Shown: positions 1 through 7,775, counted from the stretch's first letter. The stretch: 9,089 bases of DNA from CALJFL01 sp964590005 (GCA_964590005.1 CAZPVJ010000003.1:1-9089); one strand, 5' to 3'. The notes: generated by a model not told the origin, from the sequence alone. A program made the numbers and translations.

Positions 1-338
1 GTTTGGGCCAGAGCGAGATAGATTTCACCGCTGTCGGGATCGATACGCTGGGCGCGTTCCAGTAATGCCAGCGCCTGCTCGTAATCGCCGCGATCACGGG
101 CGTCTCGCGCACTGGCTAGCAGGCCACCATAGGCAGCGCTGTCATTGGGTTCCGGCGGCGCAGCCACCGGTGGTGCCGGGGTGGCAGGCACGGGCTGGGA
201 CCCCTGCTGGTAGTCCGGCTGTTTTTGTTCGACCGGCGCCGGCGCCTGATCGCCGGGAAGGCTATAAATCGAGCAACCACCGAGAGCCGCAGCGGTGCCC
301 AAAACCAGGGCGCGCAATAACTTGCCTGTCACATTCAT
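1..338 (-). CDS. lpoP: TPR-containing outer-membrane lipoprotein, probable PBP1B activator LpoP (3' end outside window)
   Basis: This is the first 112 codons of a lipoprotein; the rest lies beyond base 1. Residues 1-22 are a lipoprotein signal peptide with a short basic N-terminus, a hydrophobic core and a lipobox LGGC, so Cys22 should be lipidated. Ser23 follows, not Asp, which favours transport to the outer membrane. Residues 25-66 form a Pro/Ala/Gln-rich linker of the kind that spans the periplasm. From about residue 69 the sequence reads as a TPR helix pair (AYGGLLASARDARDRGDYEQ, then ALALLERA and ID-P). The start overlaps the mrcB stop as ATGA, and a GGAG at 346-349 lies 7 nt upstream, which suggests translational coupling. 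In Pseudomonas aeruginosa the PBP1B activator LpoP is a TPR lipoprotein encoded with PBP1B. Family and position fit that assignment, but the symbol is an inference because most of the TPR domain is not visible. A generic TPR lipoprotein is the alternative. Confidence 0.8.
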   Translation of the reverse strand, partial: MNVTGKLLRALVLGTAAALGGCSIYSLPGDQAPAPVEQKQPDYQQGSQPVPATPAPPVAAPPEPNDSAAYGGLLASARDARDRGDYEQALALLERAQRIDPDSGEIYLALAQ

Positions 339-2593
339 CCGTTATCTCCACCAAACAGTGATTGAAACCAGTCCTTGATCGAGGACTTGCGCGGGCTGCA
401 ATTGGTGCGCTGGCGGGGTTCCGAGCCCTCGATAAAGGGCAGCAGCCGGTAGTTCGGGCAACCTTTGCCGGTCAGGTAGCCATTGCCGTCATCTACCGAG
501 TGCAAGGCAATACCGTCGGGCATTCGATAGGCAAAAGAGCGCTGCGCGGCGCGCGACATAAAATGGGCCCACACCTTCAGCGCACCCGTACTGCCGGTCA
601 GGCCGGTACCGCCATTGTCGTCACGTCCCACCCAACTAACCGCCAGGAGGTCCCCGGAAAAACCGGCGAACCACGAATCGCGCCCCTCGTTGGTGGTACC
701 CGTCTTGCCCGCCACCTCGAACTGCGGCCCAAGGTAACGATAGACCCCCTTTCCGGTGCCCTCGCGCACAACTTCGCGAAGCGCATAGTGTAAAAGGTGC
801 ACTGCCTGCAGGCTGACCGTGCGCTCATAAGCCAGGGGGTAGCGCTGCAGGGGTTCACCCTGGGCGTCGACAATATCCCGAATACTGCGCAGCGGCATCC
901 TGAACCCACCAGCGGCGATCGCCTGGTACATTGCCGCCATTGCCATGGGAGAGTATTCCCCGGCCCCCAGAGTCAGCGAGGGCACCTCCGGAATAGGCCC
1001 TTCAACGCCGAGCCGCCGCAACATGTCGATCACGGCATCGAGCCCGATATCCAGGCCAAGTCGCGCACTGGCCAGGTTGTAAGATTTGGCCAGGGCCTTG
1101 TGCAAGAGCACATCGCCATGGGCCTGCCGATCGAAATTGCGCGGTTCCCAGAGCTGATCGCCGGGGCCAGTCACTGACACCTTTCTATCGGAGAGCGGTG
1201 TGGCCAGGGTGTAGCGCGTGGGTTGCTCAAGAGCGGCCAGATAGATGGCCGGCTTCAACAAAGAGCCGGCAGGGCGTCGCGCATCGAGTGCCCGGTTGAA
1301 CCCGGCATAACGCACCCGGCGGCCGCCGACCAGGGCAGCCACCTCGCCGGTGTCGAAGCGGGTCACGACCGTGGCGCTTTCCAGCTCGCCACTGCCATCG
1401 ATCGCTTTCATCACCTCCGTGGTGCTGCGTTCTGCCTGGCGCTGCAGGATCGGGTCGAAAGGCGTAAAGATATTCAAGCCCTGGGTGGTCAGGTCCTCCT
1501 CGCGGTATTCCTGCCGCAGCTGCCGTCGTACCAACTCCAGATAGGCCGGGAAGGTATCGCGAACCCTGCGATTTCGGTTCAGACCCAGTGGCATGGCCTG
1601 GGCGACCACGGCGTGTTCTTCGCTGATAACACCCTGCTCGACCATCAGGTCCAGCACCAGGTTGCGGCGCTCGCGGGCTCGCTCGGGATTGCGTAGGGGG
1701 TTGTACAGCGACGGGCCCTTGATCATGCCCACCAACAGGGCCTGCTGGTGCAGACCCAACTGTTCCAGCGGCGTATCGAAGTAATGTCGCGCCGCCAGGG
1801 CAAAACCATGGACCGCCCGGGGTCCCTCCTGTCCCAGGTACACCTCGTTGAGGTAGCTCTCCAGAATCTGCTCTTTGCTGTAGTGCAGCTCCAGCAGCAC
1901 CGCCATCACCAGCTCAGTGAGTTTGCGGGTAATGGTACGTTCGGGGGTCAGGTAGTAATTTTTCACCAGCTGCTGGGTAATCGTGCTGCCCCCGGCAACC
2001 ACCTGCCCGGAGCGCATATTGCTCAGGGCGGCGCGGGCAATACCGGTAATGGAAAAACCCCAATGACTGTAAAAGCGCTGATCCTCGGTGGCAAGCAACC
2101 CGCCTACCAGCGTATCCGGCACATCATCCAACCGCACCAGGATGCGGTCTTCGCCGTGCTGCGGGTAGATGCCACCTATTTGAACAGGGTCCAGGCGCAT
2201 CAGGTCCACGCCCGCTCCGCCACTGGTCAGTGACCCCACCCGGTTACCGTTGAAGACCAGCCGGATGCCCCGGGCTGGCTCCCTTTCGTTGGGGAAGCTG
2301 AACCCGCGGGTATAGATATCGAAGCGATTACCTGAGCGCGATACCTGGCCCGGGGCGCGGGCACTGGCAACGGAGCGATAACCCAGGACCTCCAGTTCAT
2401 AGGCCAGGTCATCGGGCTTCAGCTTGGCGCCCTGGAACAGCTCCAGCGGACGCGCATACACCTTCGCCGGCAGCTCCCACATCTTGTCGATAAAGGTCGC
2501 CGTAATGCGGGCGTCGAGATAGATCAGCGCCAACAGGCCAATGAAGGCCAACGTGATAAACAGTTTCAGGAAGGGACGGGAGGTGCGGGTCAT
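335..2593 (-). CDS. mrcB: Penicillin-binding protein 1B, bifunctional peptidoglycan glycosyltransferase/DD-transpeptidase
   Basis: This class A PBP polymerises lipid II into glycan strands and cross-links the stem peptides on the outer face of the inner membrane. With the ATG at 2593 it has 752 residues, close to non-enteric PBP1B lengths. In order it shows a short cytoplasmic tail, one TM helix (about residues 8-27), a UB2H-like region (about 40-125), and a GT51 domain. GT51 has the ATEDQRF motif with catalytic Glu170, GGSTITQQ at 201-208 and the second Glu250 in YLNEVYLG. The transpeptidase domain has the Ser444-Leu-Leu-Lys nucleophile box, Ser504-Tyr-Asn and Lys630-Thr-Gly-Thr. The frame stays open to a GTG at 2641, directly after a TAA, which would add 16 residues. 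Neither start has a clear Shine-Dalgarno, and ATG gives the normal short tail before the TM helix, so I prefer it. The gene overlaps the downstream lipoprotein gene by 4 nt. All catalytic residues are present. Confidence 0.96.
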   Translation of the reverse strand: MTRTSRPFLKLFITLAFIGLLALIYLDARITATFIDKMWELPAKVYARPLELFQGAKLKPDDLAYELEVLGYRSVASARAPGQVSRSGNRFDIYTRGFSFPNEREPARGIRLVFNGNRVGSLTSGGAGVDLMRLDPVQIGGIYPQHGEDRILVRLDDVPDTLVGGLLATEDQRFYSHWGFSITGIARAALSNMRSGQVVAGGSTITQQLVKNYYLTPERTITRKLTELVMAVLLELHYSKEQILESYLNEVYLGQEGPRAVHGFALAARHYFDTPLEQLGLHQQALLVGMIKGPSLYNPLRNPERARERRNLVLDLMVEQGVISEEHAVVAQAMPLGLNRNRRVRDTFPAYLELVRRQLRQEYREEDLTTQGLNIFTPFDPILQRQAERSTTEVMKAIDGSGELESATVVTRFDTGEVAALVGGRRVRYAGFNRALDARRPAGSLLKPAIYLAALEQPTRYTLATPLSDRKVSVTGPGDQLWEPRNFDRQAHGDVLLHKALAKSYNLASARLGLDIGLDAVIDMLRRLGVEGPIPEVPSLTLGAGEYSPMAMAAMYQAIAAGGFRMPLRSIRDIVDAQGEPLQRYPLAYERTVSLQAVHLLHYALREVVREGTGKGVYRYLGPQFEVAGKTGTTNEGRDSWFAGFSGDLLAVSWVGRDDNGGTGLTGSTGALKVWAHFMSRAAQRSFAYRMPDGIALHSVDDGNGYLTGKGCPNYRLLPFIEGSEPRQRTNCSPRKSSIKDWFQSLFGGDNG

Positions 2594-2672
2594 GGACAGC
2601 GAGTTTACCGCAAAAAGACCTCGCTCCCGATGCGCATCCACTTATTTTGACCGGTCGGTACGAGAGGAGCTC

Positions 2673-2782
2673 CGGGAAACCAGTGGCCCGGTTACATAGA
2701 CACGCCATGAACCCATCCCTGGGGGCTCGGGCTCGACGTCCGTGTCTCGCACGGTCTATGTAACCGGGCCACTGATTTCCCG
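2673..2782. repeat. Large imperfect inverted repeat, candidate intergenic dispersed element
   Basis: The arms at 2673-2701 and 2754-2782 are reverse complements over 29 bp with one mismatch (C2680 against A2775). They are separated by 52 nt that begin ACGCCATGAACCCATCCC and contain a GACGTC palindrome at 2735-2740. A secondary 7-bp pairing is possible between 2698-2704 (AGACACG) and 2741-2747 (CGTGTCT). The element sits between two divergent genes, so it is not a 3' terminator, and neither arm is followed by a T tract. Its size, near-perfect termini and lack of an ORF resemble a REP- or MITE-like element. From memory, the centre resembles short intergenic repeats common in gammaproteobacterial genomes, but I could not check copy number. 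No clear target-site duplication flanks it. Confidence 0.75.
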
Positions 2783-2840
2783 CGCCACGTCCTTACCCGG
2801 GCAGTGTATCTTCTTCATCTAAAAGACGAGCCAACCGCGG

Positions 2841-2869
2841 CTTCCAATTAAAGCAGGTATCCGGATAAT
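2841..2869 (+). promoter_or_regulatory. Possible sigma70-type promoter for the adenosine kinase gene
   Basis: A good -10 hexamer, GATAAT, lies at 2864-2869, 31 nt before the ATG. At 17-bp spacing the -35 position (2841-2846, CTTCCA) matches the consensus in only three of six bases. This is the best candidate in the 300-bp divergent region on the plus strand. The call rests on the -10 alone. Confidence 0.3.
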
Positions 2870-2900
2870 AGCCCGCTGAATTTACCAAGAGCGGGACAGA

Positions 2901-3902
2901 ATGAAGAAGTACAAGGTGTATGGCATCGGCGCGGCACTCGTGGATACCGAGATAAAGGTCGAAGATCGCGAACTGGACAAGATGTCGGTCGGCAAAGGGC
3001 TGATGACCCTGGTCGACCAGGAACGACAGCGGGAACTTCTGGACCACCTGGAGGACCACCTGGTTAAAGCCAGCCACGCCAGTGGTGGTAGCGCCGGCAA
3101 CTCGATGATTGCCACCGCCCAGTTTGGCGGGCCGACCTTCATGTCCTGTAAGGTAGCCAGTGACGGTGATGGTGACATCTATGTCGCCGACCTCGAAGCC
3201 GCCGGGGTCAACCACTGCCTGGTTAATGGCCGTGAAAGTGGTATCACCGGCAAGTGCCTGGTGCTGATTACCCCCGATGCCGAGCGCAGTATGAATACCT
3301 ATCTCGGTATTTCGGAGACCCTGTCAGTAGAACAGCTGGACCACGATGCCATTGCAGATTCCGAGTATCTGTACATAGAAGGTTACCTGGTGACATCTCC
3401 AACCGGACGGGCGGCAGCCGTAAAGGCGCGCGAACTGGCCCAAGCCGCCGGGGTCAAGACGGCGCTCAGTTTCTCTGACCCGGGCATGGTTGAATTTTTC
3501 CGCGAGGGCATGGAAGAAATCGTTGGTGATCGCCTGGACCTCATATTCTGCAATGAGGCTGAGGCACTGGGCTGGGCCCAGACCGATGATCTGCAGACTG
3601 CCATCGAGGTCATTAAACAGGTGGCCAACAGTTTCGTGATTACCCGAGGAGCCGACGGCGCGATCACGTTTGACGGCACCGAGCTGGCCGAGATTCCACC
3701 CCACCGGGTCCAGGCCGTTGACAGCAACGGTGCCGGCGACATGTTTGCCGGCGCGTTCCTGTACGCGATCACCCGCGGCGAGGACTTTCCCACCGCCGGC
3801 CGGTTTGCCAGCCTGGCCGCCGGCAAGATCGTCGCCAACTACGGACCGCGCCTTCCCGCCGCCGACTACCCCAGCCTGCGCGCTGAGTTTTTTGGCGACT
3901 AG
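2901..3902 (+). CDS. PfkB-family carbohydrate/nucleoside kinase, probable adenosine kinase
   Basis: This is a cytoplasmic ribokinase-fold kinase of 333 residues, the usual family length. It probably phosphorylates adenosine to AMP with ATP, in purine salvage. The N-terminal half has the substrate-side glycine motif SGGSAGN (61-67) and a following FGG. NEAE at 218-221 matches the conserved PfkB Mg-site motif. The C-terminal signature DSNGAGD (274-280) has the anion-hole glycines and catalytic base Asp280, followed by MFAGAFLYAI, which is typical of proteins annotated as adenosine kinase. The start ATG is preceded by GGGA at 2893-2896, a short 4-nt spacing. The gene is convergent with polB and overlaps it by 4 nt. 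The family is certain. The substrate is inferred from overall resemblance, and ribokinase, fructokinase or another nucleoside kinase remains possible. Confidence 0.9.
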   Translation: MKKYKVYGIGAALVDTEIKVEDRELDKMSVGKGLMTLVDQERQRELLDHLEDHLVKASHASGGSAGNSMIATAQFGGPTFMSCKVASDGDGDIYVADLEAAGVNHCLVNGRESGITGKCLVLITPDAERSMNTYLGISETLSVEQLDHDAIADSEYLYIEGYLVTSPTGRAAAVKARELAQAAGVKTALSFSDPGMVEFFREGMEEIVGDRLDLIFCNEAEALGWAQTDDLQTAIEVIKQVANSFVITRGADGAITFDGTELAEIPPHRVQAVDSNGAGDMFAGAFLYAITRGEDFPTAGRFASLAAGKIVANYGPRLPAADYPSLRAEFFGD

Positions 3903-6259
3903 AAGAGGTCGAACTGGCGGTCGGTCAGTGCGCTGAACGAAGTCCCTACAAAACCCAGGATGCCGTCGGCCACCGGCTGTAGTTGTCGGTCTACGTAGTG
4001 CTGATAATCCAACTGGGCAAGCGGCTGCTCTGCGGGCTCAGCACCGGTCGTGGTGATCACGTACTCGACCCAACTACCGCGTGAAGGTACCGGCAAGCCT
4101 CGCTCGCGGCAACGTCTGGCGGCCTGTACGTGGGGCGGCACATTGCGCTCATAGTCGTCCAGTCGTCGGCGCAGGCGCTTTCGGTAGATCAGTTCAGCGT
4201 CTCGCTCCCCGGCCAACACCTCGGCGGTTAACGACTTGACATAGTCCTCGAAGGGCTCACCCATGAACACCCTGCGATACAACTCCTCCTGGAATTCCCG
4301 GGCCAGACGGGTCCAGTCGGTGCGCACATTCTCCAGTCCCTTGAAAACCAGCTGGTCGCCGTCGGGTCCGGCAACGACCCCGGCATAGCGCTTCTTGCTA
4401 CCCTTCTCGGAGGAACCGCGCACGGTGGGCATCAGGAAGCGCTTGAAGTGCGTTTCGAACTCCAGCTCCAGCACACTGTCCAGGCCGAACTGCTCTCGCA
4501 GCTGCGCTGACCACCAGGCATTCAACATAGCCTGCAATTCCCTGCCGGCGGCCCGCGCTTCCTCGTCAGAGCGTGCCCGCTGTATCCAGACAAACACCGA
4601 GTCGGTGTCACCGTAGATCACCCGGTGACCAGCCTGTTCGATATGCTCCCGGGTTCGCTTCAGAATGTCGTGCCCTCGCAGCGTAATCGAACTGGCCAGG
4701 CGGGCATCGAAAAAACGACAGCCCGGCGTTCCCAGCACACCGTAAAACGAGTTCATAATGATTTTGATTGCCTGCGATAAGGGCGCGTCGCCTGCCGCCT
4801 TGGCCTCGTCACGCTGCTGCCACAATGCCGCTATCAGCCCGGGCAGGATGTGCCCATCCCGGGCAAAACGGGCCTCCACGAAACCAGGCACGGTTTCCTC
4901 TTCCTCGAGTTCACCCGACACACCCAGGGCCAGACCCAGTGGGTCGATAAAGAAGGTACGGATAATGCTCGGGTACAGGCTCTTGAAGTCCAGGACCAGG
5001 ACGTGGTCGTAAATGCCCGGCTGCGAATCCAGCACAAAGCCACCGGGGCTACCGGCCTGGTCAGTGCGGGCATTGGGCGCCACGTAGCCACGGCGATGCA
5101 GGCGCGGCAGGTACAGGTTGTCAAAAGAGGCGACGGAACCGCCCAACCGATCGATATTGAGACCGGTCATGGCGCTGCGGGCCAATGCGAAGTCCAACAA
5201 TGAGGTATGGGCAAAGATGTCCGAGACCAGCTCGCAGTCCTTGAGGTTATAAGCAGCGAGCTCGGTTTTGTCCGTCTGGAAGAGCGCGGTAATCTCCAGG
5301 CCCCGCTGGTTACCCTGCAGTAGCTTGCCCTCACCGAGTAACTGTCGGGCAACATTTTCCAAGGAGAAACTCTCGAAGCGGTAAAAGGCCGCACGCAACA
5401 GCTCAATACCATCAAGGATTACACGACCAGGCAGCTGTGCCGTGCGACGCTCGCCATCCTCGTCCAGCTCTCGCCAATGCACCGGACGCTGCTCCCTTCC
5501 CAGGGTGAGTTCGATACCAAGCTGATCAGCGACCCGCTGCAGATACCAGGTATCGAAATTGACTACATTCCAACCTATCAGCACATCGGGATCATAATCT
5601 CGCAACCAGACCAGAAAGGCCTGGAGTACCTCAGCCTGTGACTGACAAGTGACGACATAATCCTGGGTGGCGCCCTCACCCACCATGAAGACACGCCGCT
5701 CCTCGTCACCCTCCGGTCCTACCGCATGCAGGCCGATGGAGTAAAGCTGCACCCCTTCCAACGCTGTTTCGATATCAAAAGAAACCACCTTCAGCGGCGG
5801 CCGGTAGCTGGCGGGGCGCAGGGCCGGCTGCTGCAGCCGCTGGTAACTGCCTCGGGTATCTACCGAGCCCGCCAGTTCCGCACTGCCGGTGATGAATCGC
5901 TCCATCAGGTAGCGCTCCGCCGGGTTTATATCAGCCTCGAGAGGGTCACAGCCTGCCTCGCGCAGTCGGTCTGCGCACTGCCGGGCCTGGCGATAGCTAC
6001 TGAAGTAAATACCCTGTACCGGCCTCATGTCGAAGGCGCGGAGTTTAACCGGCTTGATGTCTATGTCGGGCTCGCGCGCCAAGATCGGGCGTGCCAACGC
6101 CAGCTCGTCCTCCCGCAGGAAAAACACCGCCCGCTCGCCGCGTACCGTTGACCGCAGTGGCCCATTGTCAGTGGCCCACCAGTATTCCAGTTCGACCCCG
6201 TCGCGGCTATCTCGCCAGTTTCGGGTCAGCAGGAATCCCTGTAGCGGTTGTGCTGCCAA
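3899..6259 (-). CDS. polB: DNA polymerase II (family B, proofreading)
   Basis: This 786-residue family-B polymerase acts in repair and replication restart and carries its own 3'-5' exonuclease. The N-terminus (AAQPLQGFLLTRNWRD) resembles E. coli Pol II. The exonuclease motifs are intact: FDIE at 161-164 (Asp162, Glu164), NVVNFD at 231-236 and YNLKD at 337-341. The polymerase motifs are A, DFKSLYPS (424-431); B, K499-IIMNSFYG; and C, YGDTDS (549-554); KKRY at 622-625 is the DNA-contacting motif. The protein ends RQFDLF, a good beta-clamp-binding peptide at the extreme C-terminus, as in E. coli Pol II. The start is TTG at 6259. It has a GGAGG six bases upstream and an in-frame TAA between that and the start, and the next Met is far downstream at residue 78. 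No CTGT-N8-ACAG LexA box is visible in the 100 bp upstream. The stop TAG shares CTAG with the convergent kinase gene. Confidence 0.97.
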   Translation of the reverse strand: MAAQPLQGFLLTRNWRDSRDGVELEYWWATDNGPLRSTVRGERAVFFLREDELALARPILAREPDIDIKPVKLRAFDMRPVQGIYFSSYRQARQCADRLREAGCDPLEADINPAERYLMERFITGSAELAGSVDTRGSYQRLQQPALRPASYRPPLKVVSFDIETALEGVQLYSIGLHAVGPEGDEERRVFMVGEGATQDYVVTCQSQAEVLQAFLVWLRDYDPDVLIGWNVVNFDTWYLQRVADQLGIELTLGREQRPVHWRELDEDGERRTAQLPGRVILDGIELLRAAFYRFESFSLENVARQLLGEGKLLQGNQRGLEITALFQTDKTELAAYNLKDCELVSDIFAHTSLLDFALARSAMTGLNIDRLGGSVASFDNLYLPRLHRRGYVAPNARTDQAGSPGGFVLDSQPGIYDHVLVLDFKSLYPSIIRTFFIDPLGLALGVSGELEEEETVPGFVEARFARDGHILPGLIAALWQQRDEAKAAGDAPLSQAIKIIMNSFYGVLGTPGCRFFDARLASSITLRGHDILKRTREHIEQAGHRVIYGDTDSVFVWIQRARSDEEARAAGRELQAMLNAWWSAQLREQFGLDSVLELEFETHFKRFLMPTVRGSSEKGSKKRYAGVVAGPDGDQLVFKGLENVRTDWTRLAREFQEELYRRVFMGEPFEDYVKSLTAEVLAGERDAELIYRKRLRRRLDDYERNVPPHVQAARRCRERGLPVPSRGSWVEYVITTTGAEPAEQPLAQLDYQHYVDRQLQPVADGILGFVGTSFSALTDRQFDLF

Positions 6260-6265
6260 ACTTTA

Positions 6266-6270
6266 CCTCC
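6266..6270 (-). promoter_or_regulatory. Shine-Dalgarno that fixes the TTG start of polB
   Basis: On the minus strand this reads GGAGG, followed by TAAAGT and then TTG, a near-ideal 6-nt spacing. The TAA in between is in frame with polB, so translation cannot begin further upstream. Together these make TTG the only credible start. Confidence 0.85.
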
Positions 6271-6359
6271 GCGCTCTACTATCCTTTGCGGGCGCTCTGG
6301 CTTAAGCTAACGCCCCCGGAAAACATTCGGCTGGCTCCCGGGTCAAGGACAGGCACACC

Positions 6360-6704
6360 ATGAAAAAACCGGTTATCAAGCAGGATCCTTTGTACCAACT
6401 GCTGCGCAACGAGGACATCAAAAGCTTCAACGAACAGCGCGACAAGCTCGACAACAGTGAGCTACGCAGTGGAGACTACCGCGGCCGTGACCTGCGCAAT
6501 ATGAACGCCGAGGGTCTTGATTTCAGTGATTCCTACTTCCGCAATGCCGACCTGAGCGGCATCGACTTTCGCAACACCAACCTGGAAGGTGCCAGCCTGC
6601 TCGACGCCAAGCTTTCGGGCACGTACTTCCCCGAGGAAATCAGCGCAACCGAAATACGATTGTCACTGGATACCGGTACCCGCCTGCGCTACGACCGCCG
6701 CTGA
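6360..6704 (+). CDS. Small pentapeptide-repeat protein
   Basis: This 114-residue soluble protein has a charged N-terminal helix-like segment (about 8-30). Residues 34-93 then form twelve tandem pentapeptides whose central positions are mostly Leu/Phe (Leu35, Tyr40, Leu45, Ala50, Phe55, Phe60, Leu65, Phe70, Leu75, Leu80, Leu85, Phe90). That is about three coils of a right-handed quadrilateral beta-helix. A short C-terminal cap ends in ATEIRLSLDTGTRLRY. There is no signal peptide or TM helix. AAGGA at 6345-6349 lies 10 nt before the ATG. Pentapeptide proteins include DNA-mimicking gyrase protectors (Qnr, MfpA), but those have many more coils, so that role is unlikely here. I recall similar short proteins in pseudomonads with no known function. 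It is divergent from polB and ends 2 nt from the convergent DUF2333-like gene. Confidence 0.88.
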   Translation: MKKPVIKQDPLYQLLRNEDIKSFNEQRDKLDNSELRSGDYRGRDLRNMNAEGLDFSDSYFRNADLSGIDFRNTNLEGASLLDAKLSGTYFPEEISATEIRLSLDTGTRLRYDRR

Positions 6705-6706
6705 AC

Positions 6707-7762
6707 CTAGCCCTGTGAAAGCAAGTCCCGCAAATCCACGATGGCCGCGTTGGCACGACTGATAAACGAGGCCATCACCAGAGAGTGATTGGCCAGCATG
6801 CCAAAGCCAGTACCGTTTAGGATCATCGGGCTCCACACCGTTTCCTGGGTACCCTCCAGTTCACGAATGATCTGGGTCAGGCTCACTTCTGCATTCTTGT
6901 CCTTGAGCACCTCGGCAAAATCCACCTGTGCCGCTTTCAGGAAATGAATCAGTGCCCAGGCCGTGCCGCGGGCCTCGAAGAAGACATCGTCTATTTCCGT
7001 CCAGGGCGTGCGAACGAGCATTTCACCGGGCGCATTGGTCGATTGGGTAGCACTCTGGTCGCCTGCCAGGTCGGTATTCACGCGACGCTGCCCCACACTC
7101 GCGCTTAAGCGCTGGGACAAGCTGCCAAGGCGAATATCGACGGTAGCCAGCCAGTAACGCAGGTTGTCTGCGCGAGCATAAAACTGGGCATCCTGGGCAT
7201 TCACGTCCGACAAGCGACGAAAATAGCTGCGCGTGTACTTGAGGCCGGTGCGGTACTCGGATTCGGAGGCCGGCAGAATCCAGCTGTCCGATTGGAAATT
7301 GAAACGCGGTTCCGCCAGGGCCAGGTCAGGGTCCTCGGTAGACTGCGATTGAGAGCGACTGTGCACCTCGCGCATCGCCCGCGCCAAATCCCGGGACTGG
7401 ATCAGGACGCCATATTCCCAGTTGGGGATATTGTCGAGCCAAACGCCGGGGGGGAACCGATCGTTGTGCAAAAAGCCGCCGGGTTTGTCCAGCAAGGTTT
7501 CCATCACGCCCATCAGCGCGGCCGTGGTGACTGAGCCGGTGACAACACTACCGCCTTCCTCAGCCGCATACACGGCCGCGCGATCTTGCACGTCGAATTG
7601 GCTCGGGGCCAGGCTCCAGTAAACACCGATCAGCAGCGCGATCAGCAGGTAAACCAGTACTACCGTACCCAGCCACTTCAGCCAGTTGCCATCGGGCAGG
7701 TAATCGTCCGCGAGATCGCGTACCCGGTTGGTTGCGCTGCCGCCAGTTGAAAAGTCATTCAT
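6707..7762 (-). CDS. DUF2333-like single-pass inner-membrane protein of unknown function
   Basis: This 351-residue protein has a hydrophilic N-terminus (1-28), one TM helix at about 29-49 (LKWLGTVVLVYLLIALLIGV) and a long soluble part, probably periplasmic given the N-in topology. The soluble region carries PPGVWLDNIPNWEYGVL (104-120), then SRDLARAMRE and a run of alpha-helical sequence with YTRSYFRRL and YARADNLRYWLA. It ends in a helical segment, NHSLVMASFISRANAAIVDL. I recognise this pattern as the DUF2333 family of Proteobacteria from memory; its function is unknown. The ATG at 7762 lies 13 nt after the stop of the PCuAC gene, so the two are probably cotranscribed. Its Shine-Dalgarno is weak (GGGATACGG upstream). 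The open frame extends 32 codons upstream inside the PCuAC gene, but that extension is basic and lacks family-like sequence, so I rejected it. Confidence 0.75.
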   Translation of the reverse strand: MNDFSTGGSATNRVRDLADDYLPDGNWLKWLGTVVLVYLLIALLIGVYWSLAPSQFDVQDRAAVYAAEEGGSVVTGSVTTAALMGVMETLLDKPGGFLHNDRFPPGVWLDNIPNWEYGVLIQSRDLARAMREVHSRSQSQSTEDPDLALAEPRFNFQSDSWILPASESEYRTGLKYTRSYFRRLSDVNAQDAQFYARADNLRYWLATVDIRLGSLSQRLSASVGQRRVNTDLAGDQSATQSTNAPGEMLVRTPWTEIDDVFFEARGTAWALIHFLKAAQVDFAEVLKDKNAEVSLTQIIRELEGTQETVWSPMILNGTGFGMLANHSLVMASFISRANAAIVDLRDLLSQG

Positions 7763-7775
7763 AGTCCGTATCCCA

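Noticed and set aside
598..1696. Long open frames on both strands inside mrcB
   Set aside because: They are out-of-frame or antisense readings of a GC-rich gene with all its motifs intact. Their translations show no domain.
2594..2641. 16-codon N-terminal extension of mrcB from a GTG at 2641
   Set aside because: The GTG merely follows an in-frame TAA and has no Shine-Dalgarno. ATG 2593 gives the usual short cytoplasmic tail before the TM helix.
2673..2782. Inverted repeat read as a rho-independent terminator
   Set aside because: It lies between divergent 5' ends, has a 52-nt loop and is not followed by a T tract on either strand.
2793..3215. Minus-strand open frames antisense to the kinase gene, and others antisense to polB and dsbD
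   Set aside because: They lie over well-supported coding sequence and show no family resemblance or ribosome-binding site of note.
6260..6359. LexA/SOS box for polB
   Set aside because: No CTGT-N8-ACAG or near match was found on either strand.
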